From contig CAUFRY010000008.1 in NCBI GenBank assembly GCA_959028445.1, positions 1 to 64,000 on the forward strand: a DNA stretch of 64,000 bases, read 5' to 3'. The notes beneath the pieces were generated by a model. That model was not told where the DNA came from. It did no database searches and worked only from the letters and a program-made list of their open reading frames with translations. A program made the translations under genes and the position numbers. Below are positions 24,571 to 32,838 of this stretch, piece after piece (within the stretch, counting starts at the first letter, position 1; each line of letters begins with the position of its first letter). The stretch comes from an uncultured Collinsella sp. GTDB lineage: Bacteria; Actinomycetota; Coriobacteriia; Coriobacteriales; Coriobacteriaceae.

Positions 24571-24700
24571 CCTGTCCGGGTGACGGAGCATATGTTTGCT
24601 CCCTGCTCGGACAGTCCTGCTCGCACGGAGAGCACATTAAGTGCTCTCCGGCTCGTGCGGAACTCGCGACGGAGCAAACATATGCTCCGCCACCCTACGT
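24571..24700 (+). other. Large nested stem-loop between ygeX and ygeY
   Basis: Outer arms 24578-24602 and 24671-24695 pair over 25 bases with one mismatch and contain GGAGCATATGTTTGCTCC. Within them CGGAGAGCAC pairs with GTGCTCTCCG (24626-24650), extended by GCACG/CGTGC. The left outer arm is also flanked by CTGTCC/GGACAG (24572-24614), which offers an alternative fold. There is no T run immediately after the structure. The arrangement is suited to transcript stabilisation or to switching between two folds. Confidence 0.7.
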
Positions 24701-24801
24701 TTACTTGCTTGCCGGGTACTCGACCTCACGCTGCTTGGCACAAGTGATCTATCTGAAAGAAATCCACCTGTAGGTAAACCCTTGTAGAAAGGTTGACTGT
24801 T

Positions 24802-26187
24802 ATGACTAAGGAACTCGATTTCGAGGCAATTAAAAACGCTGCTGAGTCCCACCGTGCTGATATGACGCGTTTTCTTCGCGCAATGATTAGCCATCCCTCT
24901 GAGTCCTGCGAGGAGGGCGAGGTTGTTGCCTGTATCAAGGCCGAGATGGAGAACCTTGGCTATGACGAGGTCAAGGTCGACGGCCTGGGCAACGTCATGG
25001 GCTTTATGGGCGAGGGCGACAAGATCATCGCCATCGACTCCCACATCGACACCGTCGGCATCGGCAACATCGAGAACTGGGATGCCGATCCCTATGAGGG
25101 CTACGAGACCGACGAGATCATCTACGGCCGCGGCGGCTCCGACCAGGAGGGCGGCATGGCTTCTGCTACCTATGCTGCCAAGATGATGAAGGACATGGGT
25201 CTTATCCCCGAGGGCTACAAGATCATGGTCGTCGGCACCGTCCAGGAAGAGGACTGCGACGGCATGTGCTGGCAGTACATCTACAACAAGGACGGCATTA
25301 AGCCCGAGTTCGTCATTTCCACCGAGCCCACCGACGGCGGCATCTATCGCGGTCACCGCGGCCGCATGGAGATCCGCGTCGACGTTCACGGCACCTCCTG
25401 CCACGGCTCCGCTCCCGACCGCGGCGACAACGCCATCTACAAGATGGCCGACATCATCGCCGACGTTCGCGCCCTCAACAACAACGGCTGCGACGAGTCG
25501 ACCGACATCAAGGGTCTCGTCAAGATGCTCGACCCCAAGTACAACCCCGAGCACTACGAGGATGCCCGCTTCCTGGGCCGCGGCACCTGCACTGTCAGCC
25601 AGATCTTCTACACCAGCCCCAGCCGCTGCGCTGTCGCTGACTCCTGCGCCATCTCCATCGACCGTCGTATGACCGCTGGTGAGACCTGGGAGTCCTGCCT
25701 GGACGAGATCCGCAACCTGCCGGCCGCCAAGAAGTACGGCGACGACGTGAAGGTCTCCATGTACATGTACGACCGTCCGTCCTGGACCGGCGAGGTCTAC
25801 GAGACCGAGGCTTACTTCCCCACGTGGATCAACAAGGAGACCGCTCCGCACGTCAAGGCTCTCGTCGACGCCCACAAGGCCATGTTTGGTGACGAGCGCA
25901 TCGGCTGCGAGCCCAGCATGGACAAGCGCACCGGTCGTCCGCTGTGCGACAAGTGGACCTTCTCCACGAACTGCGTTTCCATCCAGGGCCGCTATGGCAT
26001 CCCCTGCGTCGGCTTTGGCCCGGGTGCCGAGTCTCAGGCTCACGCTCCCAACGAGGTCACCTACAAGGACGACCTGGTCACCGCTGCCGCCATGTATGTG
26101 GCTGCCCTGAACCTCTACGATCCGAGCCAGGCCGATGGCGATGCCACCGTGTTCCGCGCCGGTCTGACCAACAACAAGATCGACTAG
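24802..26187 (+). CDS. ygeY: YgeY: M20-family hydrolase of the purine/selenium cluster
   Basis: A 461-residue dinuclear-zinc hydrolase of the M20/ArgE-DapE family. Metal and catalytic signatures are DSHIDTVG near residue 80, [10 protein letters not shown] near 112-121 and VQEEDCDG near 148-155, where the glutamate pair provides the general base. The YgeY subgroup occurs with selenium-dependent molybdenum hydroxylases and is thought to deacylate or decarbamoylate a ring-opening product, giving 2,3-diaminopropionate for YgeX. The ATG at 24802 lies 9 bases after AGAAAGG; a TTG at 24793 is closer to that site but less usual. The stop codon sits in the loop of a small hairpin (26173-26207). Confidence 0.92.
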   Translation: MTKELDFEAIKNAAESHRADMTRFLRAMISHPSESCEEGEVVACIKAEMENLGYDEVKVDGLGNVMGFMGEGDKIIAIDSHIDTVGIGNIENWDADPYEGYETDEIIYGRGGSDQEGGMASATYAAKMMKDMGLIPEGYKIMVVGTVQEEDCDGMCWQYIYNKDGIKPEFVISTEPTDGGIYRGHRGRMEIRVDVHGTSCHGSAPDRGDNAIYKMADIIADVRALNNNGCDESTDIKGLVKMLDPKYNPEHYEDARFLGRGTCTVSQIFYTSPSRCAVADSCAISIDRRMTAGETWESCLDEIRNLPAAKKYGDDVKVSMYMYDRPSWTGEVYETEAYFPTWINKETAPHVKALVDAHKAMFGDERIGCEPSMDKRTGRPLCDKWTFSTNCVSIQGRYGIPCVGFGPGAESQAHAPNEVTYKDDLVTAAAMYVAALNLYDPSQADGDATVFRAGLTNNKID

Positions 26188-26234
26188 TCCCATTCCTCGA
26201 TCTTGTTGAGCCGGGGGCCGATCGTGTCCCCGGC
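26173..26234 (+). other. Two hairpins at the ygeY-ygeW junction
   Basis: AACAAGATCGA at 26173-26183 pairs perfectly with TCGATCTTGTT at 26197-26207, placing the ygeY stop codon in the loop. A second stem, GCCGGGG/CCCCGGC, lies at about 26210-26234. No T tract follows. The rest of the 201-base spacer has no gene; TTTAGAAAGG at 26371-26380 is the ygeW ribosome-binding site. Confidence 0.5.
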
Positions 26235-26388
26235 ACCTTCTGTTGACTTGGGGCCCGCGGTCGTTATCTCCCATGCTTCCTCAACGGTAGCGGGTCCTCG
26301 TCATAGTGCTCGGCATGTTCTAGCCACACGCGCATGCCGGGGCACATCTACTCATTGCGATTATTTCACCTTTAGAAAGGACATTTAC

Positions 26389-27591
26389 ATGGACGCCAAG
26401 TTTACCGAGCTCGTCGAGCAGCTGAACGGCCTCGATTTTAAGGGTATGTACGGCAGCGACTTCCTGCACACCTGGGATAAGACCACCGATGAGCTCAAGG
26501 CGCTCTACATCGTCGCCGACGCCCTGCGCGAGCTGCGCGAGAACAACGTTTCGTCCAAGATCTTCGATTCGGGCCTGGCCGTCTCCCTGTTCCGCGACAA
26601 CTCCACCCGCACGCGCTTCTCCTTCTCTAAGGCCGCCAACCTGCTCGGCCTTGAGCTGCAGGACCTGGACGAGAAGAAGTCCCAGATCGCTCACGGCGAG
26701 ACCGTCCGCGAGACCGCTACCATGATCTCCTTCATGGCCGACGTCATCGGCATCCGCGATGACATGTACATCGGCAAGGGCGACGCCTACATGGCCGAGG
26801 TCTCCGAGTCTGTCCAGCAGGCCTACGAGGATGGCGTTCTGGATCACCGTCCCACGCTCATCTCCCTGCAGTCCGACTCCGACCACCCCACGCAGTCCTC
26901 TGCCGACATGCTCTACCTCATCAACGAGTTTGGCGGTCTTGAGAACCTTAAGGGCAAGAAGGTTGCCGTTACCTGGGCCTATTCGCCCTCTTACGGCAAG
27001 CCGCTGTCCTGCCCGCAGTCGCTGATCAGCCTGCTGCCCCGCTTTGGCATGGACGTCACCCTGGCCCACCCCGAGGGCTACGACCTCATGCCCGAGGTCG
27101 TCGAGCGCGCCAAGGGCTACGCCGCCGAGTCCGGCACCACCTTTAAGCAGGTCAACACCATGGCCGAGGCCTTCGAGGGCGCCGACATCGTGATCCCCAA
27201 GAGCTGGGCTCCGTTTGCCGCCATGGAGAAGCGCACCAACCTGTACGCCGAGGGCGACGACGCCGGCATCGCAGCGCTCGAGAAGGAGCTGCTCGCCCAG
27301 AACGCCACCCATCAGGACTGGTGCTCCACGACCGAGCTCATGGAAAAGACCGCCAACGGCCAGGACACCATCTTTATGCATCCGCTGCCCGCCGACATCT
27401 CCGGTGTCTCCTGCGAGCACGGCGAGGTCAACGCCGACGTCTTCGATATGCACCGTGTGGGCATGTACAAGGAGGCCAGCTACAAGCCGTACGCCATCGC
27501 AGCCATGATGTTCCTGCAGAAGGTTGCCGATCCCGCTGCTACCCTCAAGGCCCTCGACGAGCGCAATACCGCCCGTTGGTTCCAGGCCTAA
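26389..27591 (+). CDS. ygeW: Knotted carbamoyltransferase YgeW
   Basis: A 400-residue member of the aspartate/ornithine carbamoyltransferase superfamily. The carbamoyl-phosphate-binding motif STRTR is at residues 72-76, and HPLPADI near 345 is the second signature. The YgeW subgroup differs from OTC/ATC in the amino-substrate pocket and has a knotted backbone; its natural substrate is undecided. In the purine cluster the reverse reaction, phosphorolysis of a carbamoyl (ureido) compound to carbamoyl phosphate, would allow ATP formation through a carbamate kinase, which is not in this window. ATG at 26389 follows GAAAGG. A strong terminator lies 23 bases downstream, so the mocA-like gene probably has its own promoter or relies on read-through. 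Confidence 0.94.
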   Translation: MDAKFTELVEQLNGLDFKGMYGSDFLHTWDKTTDELKALYIVADALRELRENNVSSKIFDSGLAVSLFRDNSTRTRFSFSKAANLLGLELQDLDEKKSQIAHGETVRETATMISFMADVIGIRDDMYIGKGDAYMAEVSESVQQAYEDGVLDHRPTLISLQSDSDHPTQSSADMLYLINEFGGLENLKGKKVAVTWAYSPSYGKPLSCPQSLISLLPRFGMDVTLAHPEGYDLMPEVVERAKGYAAESGTTFKQVNTMAEAFEGADIVIPKSWAPFAAMEKRTNLYAEGDDAGIAALEKELLAQNATHQDWCSTTELMEKTANGQDTIFMHPLPADISGVSCEHGEVNADVFDMHRVGMYKEASYKPYAIAAMMFLQKVADPAATLKALDERNTARWFQA

Positions 27592-27613
27592 AGCCGGATT
27601 GAGGTAAGCCATG

Positions 27614-27655
27614 TAAAGGGGGCGCTCTGCCAACCGGCGGGGTGCCCCCTTTTTG
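27614..27655 (+). terminator. Rho-independent terminator after ygeW
   Basis: AAAGGGGGCGC pairs with GGTGCCCCCTTT around a loop of about 17 bases, ending in a T run. Confidence 0.85.
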
Positions 27656-27741
27656 CATCGCGGGCGTGCGGGATAAGCGCTTTCGATGTGGATGCCCGCG
27701 GCGCGAGTTATGGGTACGATGGTTTCAGGGGAGGTATCACC

Positions 27742-28356
27742 ATGAAACTTGGATGCGTCATTATGGCTTCGGGCGAGGGCAAGCGGTTTGGCTCTAACAA
27801 GATGCTTGCCGATATCTATGGCGAGCCGCTGATTGCCCGGACTATCGATTCGGTTCCCCGGGGCTTTGACGTTGTGGTTTCGACGCGTTGGCCCGAGGTC
27901 GTCCAGATTTGCGAGGACAAGCATTGCCCGTGTGTACTGCACGATGGCGAGCTGCGCAGCGAAAGCGTCCGTGCGGGCCTTTCGTGGGGAGTCGAACGCA
28001 ACTGGAAAGGCTGCCTCTTTTTGCCGGGCGACCAGCCGCTCGTGAGTTCGGATTCTTTTGAGGCTATGGTTCGTGCATTTGACGAGCGTGGCCGCAAGCA
28101 TCCGGTGCGTCTTGCGTGCAACGGTGAGCCTTCGAGTCCGGTGCTCTTTCCGGCGGAACTGTTCGATGCGCTCATACGTCTTGAGGGCAAGGACGGCGGG
28201 GGCTCGATTCTCAAAGGTCGCGTCGACGTGGTGCTGGTCGAGGCGCGTGCCTACGAGCTGTGGGACGTCGATACCGCCAAGGGGCAGCAACGCATAACGG
28301 AGCATATCGCCGCCTGCTCGTATTTTGATCGCGTGGCCAACTGCATCAATCAATAA
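27742..28356 (+). CDS. MocA/MobA-like nucleotidyltransferase
   Basis: A 204-residue NTP-transferase of the MobA/MocA type. The nucleotide-binding signature MASGEGKRFGSNK sits at residues 8-20, and FLPGDQPLVS near 95 provides the metal-binding aspartate. MocA transfers CMP to molybdopterin to make the cytosine dinucleotide cofactor used by xanthine dehydrogenase-type enzymes; E. coli carries mocA (ygfJ) in the same cluster. It probably prepares the cofactor for XdhD, although MobA-type GMP transfer cannot be excluded. ATG at 27742 follows GGGGAGG; the longer frame start at 27688 has no support. It is 9 bases from hydA, so the pair is surely co-transcribed. Confidence 0.85.
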   Translation: MKLGCVIMASGEGKRFGSNKMLADIYGEPLIARTIDSVPRGFDVVVSTRWPEVVQICEDKHCPCVLHDGELRSESVRAGLSWGVERNWKGCLFLPGDQPLVSSDSFEAMVRAFDERGRKHPVRLACNGEPSSPVLFPAELFDALIRLEGKDGGGSILKGRVDVVLVEARAYELWDVDTAKGQQRITEHIAACSYFDRVANCINQ

Positions 28357-28365
28357 GGAGCAATT

Positions 28366-29733
28366 ATGATCATCATCAAAAACGGCGCCCTCGTGACGCC
28401 CCAGGGGCTTCGCCGCGCTGATCTTGCCATGGATGGCGATAAGATTGTGCGGATTGCCGCGGCGATTGAGCCTGCCGAGGGCGATACCGTCCAGGACGCC
28501 ACCGACTGTTGGGTGTTTCCCGGCTTTATCGACGGCCACACGCACATGCAGTGCTGGACCGGCATGGATTGGACAGCCGATAGCTTTGAGACCGGCACGC
28601 GCGCGGCTGCCTGCGGCGGCACGACGACCATCGTGGACTACGCGACGGCCGATCGCGGCGTGACCATGCCCGATGCCTTGGCCGAGTGGCATCGCCGCGC
28701 CGACGGAACCTGCACGGCCAACTACGCCTTTCATATGGCACTCGCCGAGTGGAACGAGCGCAACCGCGCCGACCTTTCGGCCATGCGCGAGGCGGGCGTA
28801 TCGTCGTTCAAGACCTACTTTGCCTATGACCACCTGCGCTTGGACGATGCCGAGACGCTCGAGGTGTTGGAGGAGCTCAAGCGCGTGGGCGGTATCCTGT
28901 GCGTGCATTGCGAGAACGGCACGTTGGTGAATGAACTGCAGAAGCGCGTGTACGAGCAGGGGATTCATGGGCCCGAGGGGCATGCGCTCAGCCGTCCGGA
29001 CGTGTGTGAGGCCGAGGCCGTGAGCCGCCTACTGTATCTGGCACACTTGGCCGGGGACGCTCCGGTCAACGTGGTGCACCTTTCGACCAAGCTGGGGCTC
29101 GAGGCCATTCGCGCTGCCAAAGCGCGCGGGCAGAAGAACATCTATGTCGAGACCTGCCCTCAGTATCTGATGCTCGATGATACCTGCTATCTGGAGCAGG
29201 GAAAGGACGGCTTTGCCGGCGCCAAGTATGTGATGAGTCCGCCGCTGCGCCATGCCGGTGACCGTGCCGCGTTGCGCGAGGCGCTTGTGGCCGGCGAGAT
29301 CGATACGATTGCAACCGACCACTGCAGCTTTAACCTGCACGGGCAAAAGGACCGCGGGCGCGACGATTTCCGCGCGATTCCCAACGGCGGGCCCGGTGTG
29401 GAGCATCGCCCCGTCTCGATCGCTACGAGCTTTGAGGGACAGCTGGGTCCCGAGGATTTGTGCCGCTTGATGAGTGAGAACCCGGCGCGCGTCTTTGGCA
29501 TGTATCCGCGCAAGGGCTGTCTTGCCGAGGGTGCCGATGCCGACGTGTGCGTGTGGGATCCAAAGGCGCGCTGGACCATTAGCGCGGCGACGCAGCATCA
29601 GGCCGTGGACTACACGCCGCTCGAGGGCTTTGAGGCGCATGGCCGCGCCAAGGCCGTGTTTGTGAACGGCGTGCTGGCGGCACGCGATGGCGAGCCCACC
29701 GGAGCCCAGCCCGGCCGCTACGTGCCCCGCTAG
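28366..29733 (+). CDS. hydA: Dihydropyrimidinase / D-hydantoinase-type cyclic amidohydrolase
   Basis: A 455-residue cyclic amidohydrolase that opens six- or five-membered cyclic ureide rings. Binuclear zinc ligands are visible: H58 and H60 in GHTHM, and K149 in SFKTYF, which is normally carboxylated. Later histidines lie in VHCENG (near 183) and VVHLST (near 240), and the final aspartate is in ATDHCSF (near 320). E. coli HyuA (YgeZ) is the orthologue-level match in the same cluster. In purine degradation it would open a ring of a uric-acid- or xanthine-derived intermediate. ATG at 28366 follows AAGGAG. It ends arm 2, with a perfect 32-bp palindrome acting as bidirectional terminator against yqeC. 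Confidence 0.92.
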   Translation: MIIIKNGALVTPQGLRRADLAMDGDKIVRIAAAIEPAEGDTVQDATDCWVFPGFIDGHTHMQCWTGMDWTADSFETGTRAAACGGTTTIVDYATADRGVTMPDALAEWHRRADGTCTANYAFHMALAEWNERNRADLSAMREAGVSSFKTYFAYDHLRLDDAETLEVLEELKRVGGILCVHCENGTLVNELQKRVYEQGIHGPEGHALSRPDVCEAEAVSRLLYLAHLAGDAPVNVVHLSTKLGLEAIRAAKARGQKNIYVETCPQYLMLDDTCYLEQGKDGFAGAKYVMSPPLRHAGDRAALREALVAGEIDTIATDHCSFNLHGQKDRGRDDFRAIPNGGPGVEHRPVSIATSFEGQLGPEDLCRLMSENPARVFGMYPRKGCLAEGADADVCVWDPKARWTISAATQHQAVDYTPLEGFEAHGRAKAVFVNGVLAARDGEPTGAQPGRYVPR

Positions 29734-29753
29734 CAGCAAAGATGCCGTGTCCC

Positions 29754-29832
29754 CTCCTCAGTTGCGGTGAAATACGGACTGTTTGCGGCCGTCGGGCGGC
29801 CAAACAGTCCGTATTTCACCGCAACTGAGGAG
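29754..29832. repeat. Perfect 32-bp inverted repeat between hydA and yqeC
   Basis: Left arm 29754-29785 and right arm 29801-29832 are perfect reverse complements over 32 bases around a 15-base centre. The arm includes GTTGCGGTGAAATACGGACT. A second, slightly diverged copy with 24-base arms is at 32546-32610 after xdhC. It sits between converging genes and could end both transcripts, although no long T run follows. Confidence 0.9.
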
Positions 29833-29842
29833 ATGGGGCCGG

Positions 29843-30577
29843 CTACTTGAGGCTGCTGGCGACGACGGGGCGGTCGAGAGCTGCCTCGAAGCGGTCGGCC
29901 ATCGTGGGGTCGCTGAGCGTGTCGACTTGGTTGAGCATGACGCGTGCGGTGCTGAGTTTCAGCGCCTGCATCTCGGCATTGAGCACCATGGCGACGCGCT
30001 CGGGTGTGGCGATGTCGGTAGGCTCGCAGCCGCAACGCTCGCAAAAGAGCTCGGGGCGGTGGACGGCTTCGTTGATGGGCTTGCCGAGCCCTGAGGCGCC
30101 GGCGATCCAGACGATGTTGGCCGTGCCAGAGGGAATCACCGGCTCCCAGGCGGCGTGGGCCTTGAGCGGGAGCCGCTTGCTGCCGTCCGCCTCGGCCAGG
30201 ACGTAGTCAAAGCGCTGCGCCAGCTGGTCGAGCGGCTCGGCAGGGGAGGAGAGCTTGCCTGTCTCCGGGTCCAAAACGCCCGCCTGGCAGATACTTCCGC
30301 GGCTCATGCCCGCGCATGCCTCGCAGGTACAGCCGGGAACATGCAGGGTCCCCGGCTTCCAAGGCGCGGCGTTCAGGCGACGGCTCGACCCGTCCCATGG
30401 CACGCCGGCGACGGGAAACATGTGCGTGGTGGTACAGAGAAGCACCCTGCCGCCGGCGCGCATGAGCTCGAGACCCAGCGTCTTCAGCAACGTCGACTTG
30501 CCGCCGCTGCCGATAATCGCGGTAATGCCCGGCTCGATCCTGAGTGCCGAGGCAAGATTGCCGCTAACCGTTTCCAT
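29843..30577 (-). CDS. yqeC: YqeC, selenium-dependent hydroxylase maturation protein
   Basis: A 244-residue protein of the YqeC family, found only with selenium-dependent molybdenum hydroxylases. A P-loop-like IIGSGGKST lies at residues 21-29, LLCTTTHMF near 46-54 follows, and AEADGSKRLPLKAH near 130 is the family hallmark. A cysteine cluster (CTCEAC near 83-88, and CERCGC near 180) may bind metal or selenium. The molecular function is unproven; a role in making or inserting the labile selenium cofactor of XdhD is proposed for the family. It is divergent from yqeB, with 102 bases between the starts. The ATG at 30577 has a weak ribosome-binding site. Confidence 0.9.
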   Translation of the reverse strand: METVSGNLASALRIEPGITAIIGSGGKSTLLKTLGLELMRAGGRVLLCTTTHMFPVAGVPWDGSSRRLNAAPWKPGTLHVPGCTCEACAGMSRGSICQAGVLDPETGKLSSPAEPLDQLAQRFDYVLAEADGSKRLPLKAHAAWEPVIPSGTANIVWIAGASGLGKPINEAVHRPELFCERCGCEPTDIATPERVAMVLNAEMQALKLSTARVMLNQVDTLSDPTMADRFEAALDRPVVASSLK

Positions 30578-30589
30578 CTGTTCACCGCC

Positions 30590-30616
30590 GTATAATACTG
30601 TGATAATAAATAATCA
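30590..30616. promoter_or_regulatory. AT-rich divergent promoter region yqeC/yqeB
   Basis: A TATAAT hexamer (30591-30596) and a near-palindrome TGATAATAAATAATCA (30601-30616, symmetric except for A/T swaps) lie in the 102-base gap between the divergent yqeC and yqeB genes. They stand out from GC-rich surroundings. The TATTAT complement could serve as -10 for yqeC. No good -35 is evident. Confidence 0.35.
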
Positions 30617-30679
30617 TCAGAGTAGCGGTCGAGCCGCTTTTGCTCTGCTCAAACCGTAGCACAGGGAGGTGCCCCGGGA

Positions 30680-31474
30680 ATGCTCGTTTATGTTCGCGGC
30701 GCCGGCGATATCGCCACGGGTGTCGCCGCTCGCTTGGTGCGCGCCGGCGTGTCGGTCGTTATGGCCGATATCGCGGTTCCCACGTGCATCCGCCGCACAA
30801 TCAGTTTTTGCGAGGCTATTCGCCTGGGCGAGGTCCAGGTCGAGGGCATTCGCGCTCGCTTGGCGCAGACGCCGGCAGAGGCGCTCGAGATTACCCAAGC
30901 GGGGGATGTTGCCGTCGTGGTGGACCCTCAGGCCAAGATGCTCGATGAGCTTAAACCCGCAGCTGTGGTCGACGCGATTTTGGCCAAGCGCAACCTGGGC
31001 ACCACGCGCGACATGGCGCCTACCGTCATCGCCGTGGGGCCGGGCTTTACCGCGCCGGTCGATTGCGACGCCGTGGTCGAGACCATGCGCGGGCATTTTT
31101 TGGGCCGCGTCATTACCCAGGGCTCGCCCCAGCCCAACACGGGCGTGCCGGGCGTGATCGCCGGCTATGGCAAGGAGCGCGTTATCCACAGCCCCGCCGC
31201 CGGCGTGTTTCGGTCCGACCGCGCAATCGGCGACATCGTGAGCGCCGGAGACGTGATTGGCTACGCGGACGATACGCCCATGTGCACGCAGATCGATGGC
31301 TGCCTGCGCGGGCTTTTGGCGAACGGCGTGCAGGTGACTGAGGGCTTTAAATGCGCCGATGTCGATCCGCGTGGCGATGCCAGCTATATCAACTACATTT
31401 CGGACAAGGCGACGTCGGTCGGCGGCGGCGTGCTCGAGGCACTCGCTATGCTCACCGATATCTTTAGAGGATAG
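30680..31474 (+). CDS. yqeB: YqeB, selenium-dependent molybdenum hydroxylase system protein
   Basis: A 264-residue protein of the EF2563/YqeB family, a marker of organisms using selenium as cofactor in molybdenum hydroxylases. It begins with a Rossmann-type strand and glycine turn (VYVRGAGDIATGVAARL, residues 3-19) and has TVIAVGPGFTAPVDCD near 114 and a histidine-containing RVIHSPAAGVFRS near 172. The biochemical role is unknown. It is 9 bases upstream of the xdhC-like gene, so the two form a small maturation operon for XdhD. ATG at 30680 follows GGGAGG by 11 bases. Confidence 0.9.
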   Translation: MLVYVRGAGDIATGVAARLVRAGVSVVMADIAVPTCIRRTISFCEAIRLGEVQVEGIRARLAQTPAEALEITQAGDVAVVVDPQAKMLDELKPAAVVDAILAKRNLGTTRDMAPTVIAVGPGFTAPVDCDAVVETMRGHFLGRVITQGSPQPNTGVPGVIAGYGKERVIHSPAAGVFRSDRAIGDIVSAGDVIGYADDTPMCTQIDGCLRGLLANGVQVTEGFKCADVDPRGDASYINYISDKATSVGGGVLEALAMLTDIFRG

Positions 31475-31483
31475 AAGGCGGCA

Positions 31484-32527
31484 ATGGAAAAGCTCGATGT
31501 TGTGAATGCGGCGCTTGTCGCCCTGCGTGCTGGCGAGACGTGCGAGCTGGTGGTCGTAGCCGGCACGGCGGGGTCGTCGCCGCGCGGCGTGGGCGCCTGG
31601 ATGGCCGTCTTTGCCGACGGTAGCCAGGCGGGCACCATCGGCGGCGGCAAGATCGAGCTCTTTGCGCTGGACGAGGCGCGAGAGCTGCTGGCCGCGGGGC
31701 AATCGCGTCTGGTCCGCTACACCATGGGCGGCGAGAACTCCGATACCGGCATGATCTGCGGCGGAGCCATCTGCCTGTGCTACCTACATCTGGATGCGAC
31801 CCAGGCACCGTTGTTCCAGGAAATTGCCGACGTCTTGGTCTATCGGCGCATCGGCGACTTCGTCATCGACTTTGAACCGTTTATCGCGAGCGCGCTCGAG
31901 GGCGATGTGGCCGAGTACCATGGCGAGGCATCGCGCCATACCATTGCGGGCTGCCCCGGGCTTTCACTGGTGGAGGAGGGGAGTAACGTCACCTACACTA
32001 ACGCCGCCTCCGAGATTCCCGCGGCGCACGTCGAGACGCTCTGCCCCGAGGGCCTGACCTACATCTTTGGCTGCGGACACGTGGGCGCCGCGACGGCGCG
32101 CGTGCTCACGGCGGCGGGCTTTGCCGTCGTGGCCTGCGATGACCGCCCCGGCACGTTGACGCCCGAATGGGTGCCCGGTGTCTACGATCGTCGCCTGGTC
32201 GATTACAAGAACCTGAGCGAGCTGTGTCCCATCGGTCCGCGCGACTTGGTGGTCGTCGCCACGGCGGGTCACAAGTCCGATATCGACGTGGTGATTCAGG
32301 CCATGCGTGCCAAGCCTGCCTACCTGGGCTGTCTGGGTTCGCGCCGCAAGACGGCCTTTGTGCGCGCCCGCCTGGAGCAGGAAGGCTTTACGCAGGACCA
32401 GATCGACGAGCTGCACCTTCCGATCGGCGTTGCCATCGAGGCCGAGGACCCCGAGGAGATCGCCATCTCCATCGCCGCCGAGATGATCCACCTGCGCCGC
32501 ACCAAACTCGTCCCCCGCAAGCGCTAA
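31484..32527 (+). CDS. xdhC: XdhC/CoxI-family molybdenum cofactor sulfuration/insertion protein
   Basis: A 347-residue XdhC protein. The N-terminal XdhC/CoxI domain (about 5-75) includes GTAGSSPRGVGAWMAV and TIGGGKIE; the C-terminal Rossmann-like domain (about 185-320) begins with YIFGCGHVGAATARVL. XdhC binds molybdenum cofactor, promotes its sulfuration (here perhaps selenation) and delivers it to xanthine dehydrogenase. The pairing with yqeB and proximity to xdhD support XdhD as client. ATG at 31484 has a modest GAAGGCGG upstream. Its end is followed by the second copy of the GTTGCGG palindrome and then, unexpectedly, by the ribosomal protein operon starting at rplE. Confidence 0.9.
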   Translation: MEKLDVVNAALVALRAGETCELVVVAGTAGSSPRGVGAWMAVFADGSQAGTIGGGKIELFALDEARELLAAGQSRLVRYTMGGENSDTGMICGGAICLCYLHLDATQAPLFQEIADVLVYRRIGDFVIDFEPFIASALEGDVAEYHGEASRHTIAGCPGLSLVEEGSNVTYTNAASEIPAAHVETLCPEGLTYIFGCGHVGAATARVLTAAGFAVVACDDRPGTLTPEWVPGVYDRRLVDYKNLSELCPIGPRDLVVVATAGHKSDIDVVIQAMRAKPAYLGCLGSRRKTAFVRARLEQEGFTQDQIDELHLPIGVAIEAEDPEEIAISIAAEMIHLRRTKLVPRKR

Positions 32528-32545
32528 TCGCATCCCCACCAATAA

Positions 32546-32610
32546 GTTGCGGTGAAATACGGATTGTTTAAGCCTGTTAGGCCGCCAAACAGTCCCTATT
32601 TCACCGCAAC
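32546..32610. repeat. Second copy of the GTTGCGG palindrome, xdhC-rplE gap
   Basis: Arms 32546-32569 and 32587-32610 pair over 24 bases with two mismatches. The sequence matches the inner part of the 29754-29832 element. AGCTTTTTGG follows, so it may terminate xdhC. The rest of the 311-base gap 32528-32838 is presumably the ribosomal leader; TATAGT at 32696-32701 is a possible -10 with no clear -35. No gene is seen there. Confidence 0.8.
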
Positions 32611-32838
32611 AGCTTTTTGGGACCCATTTGTGCGGGGGAGTTGTGGAGTTGTGCAGGCAGACGAGGTTTTTCTGGAAATACGCTCCCGATGCGCGTATAG
32701 TACCGATTGTTTTGTCGGCTCCTGCTGCGTCGAGTCCAAACCGCAAAATGCCATGAGCGGCGCGGATGCAGCCAGGAGGCACGAGGACAACCCATCGTGG
32801 CCACGCCCCGTGCTTAAAACCCCAAGAAGGAGTGAACA

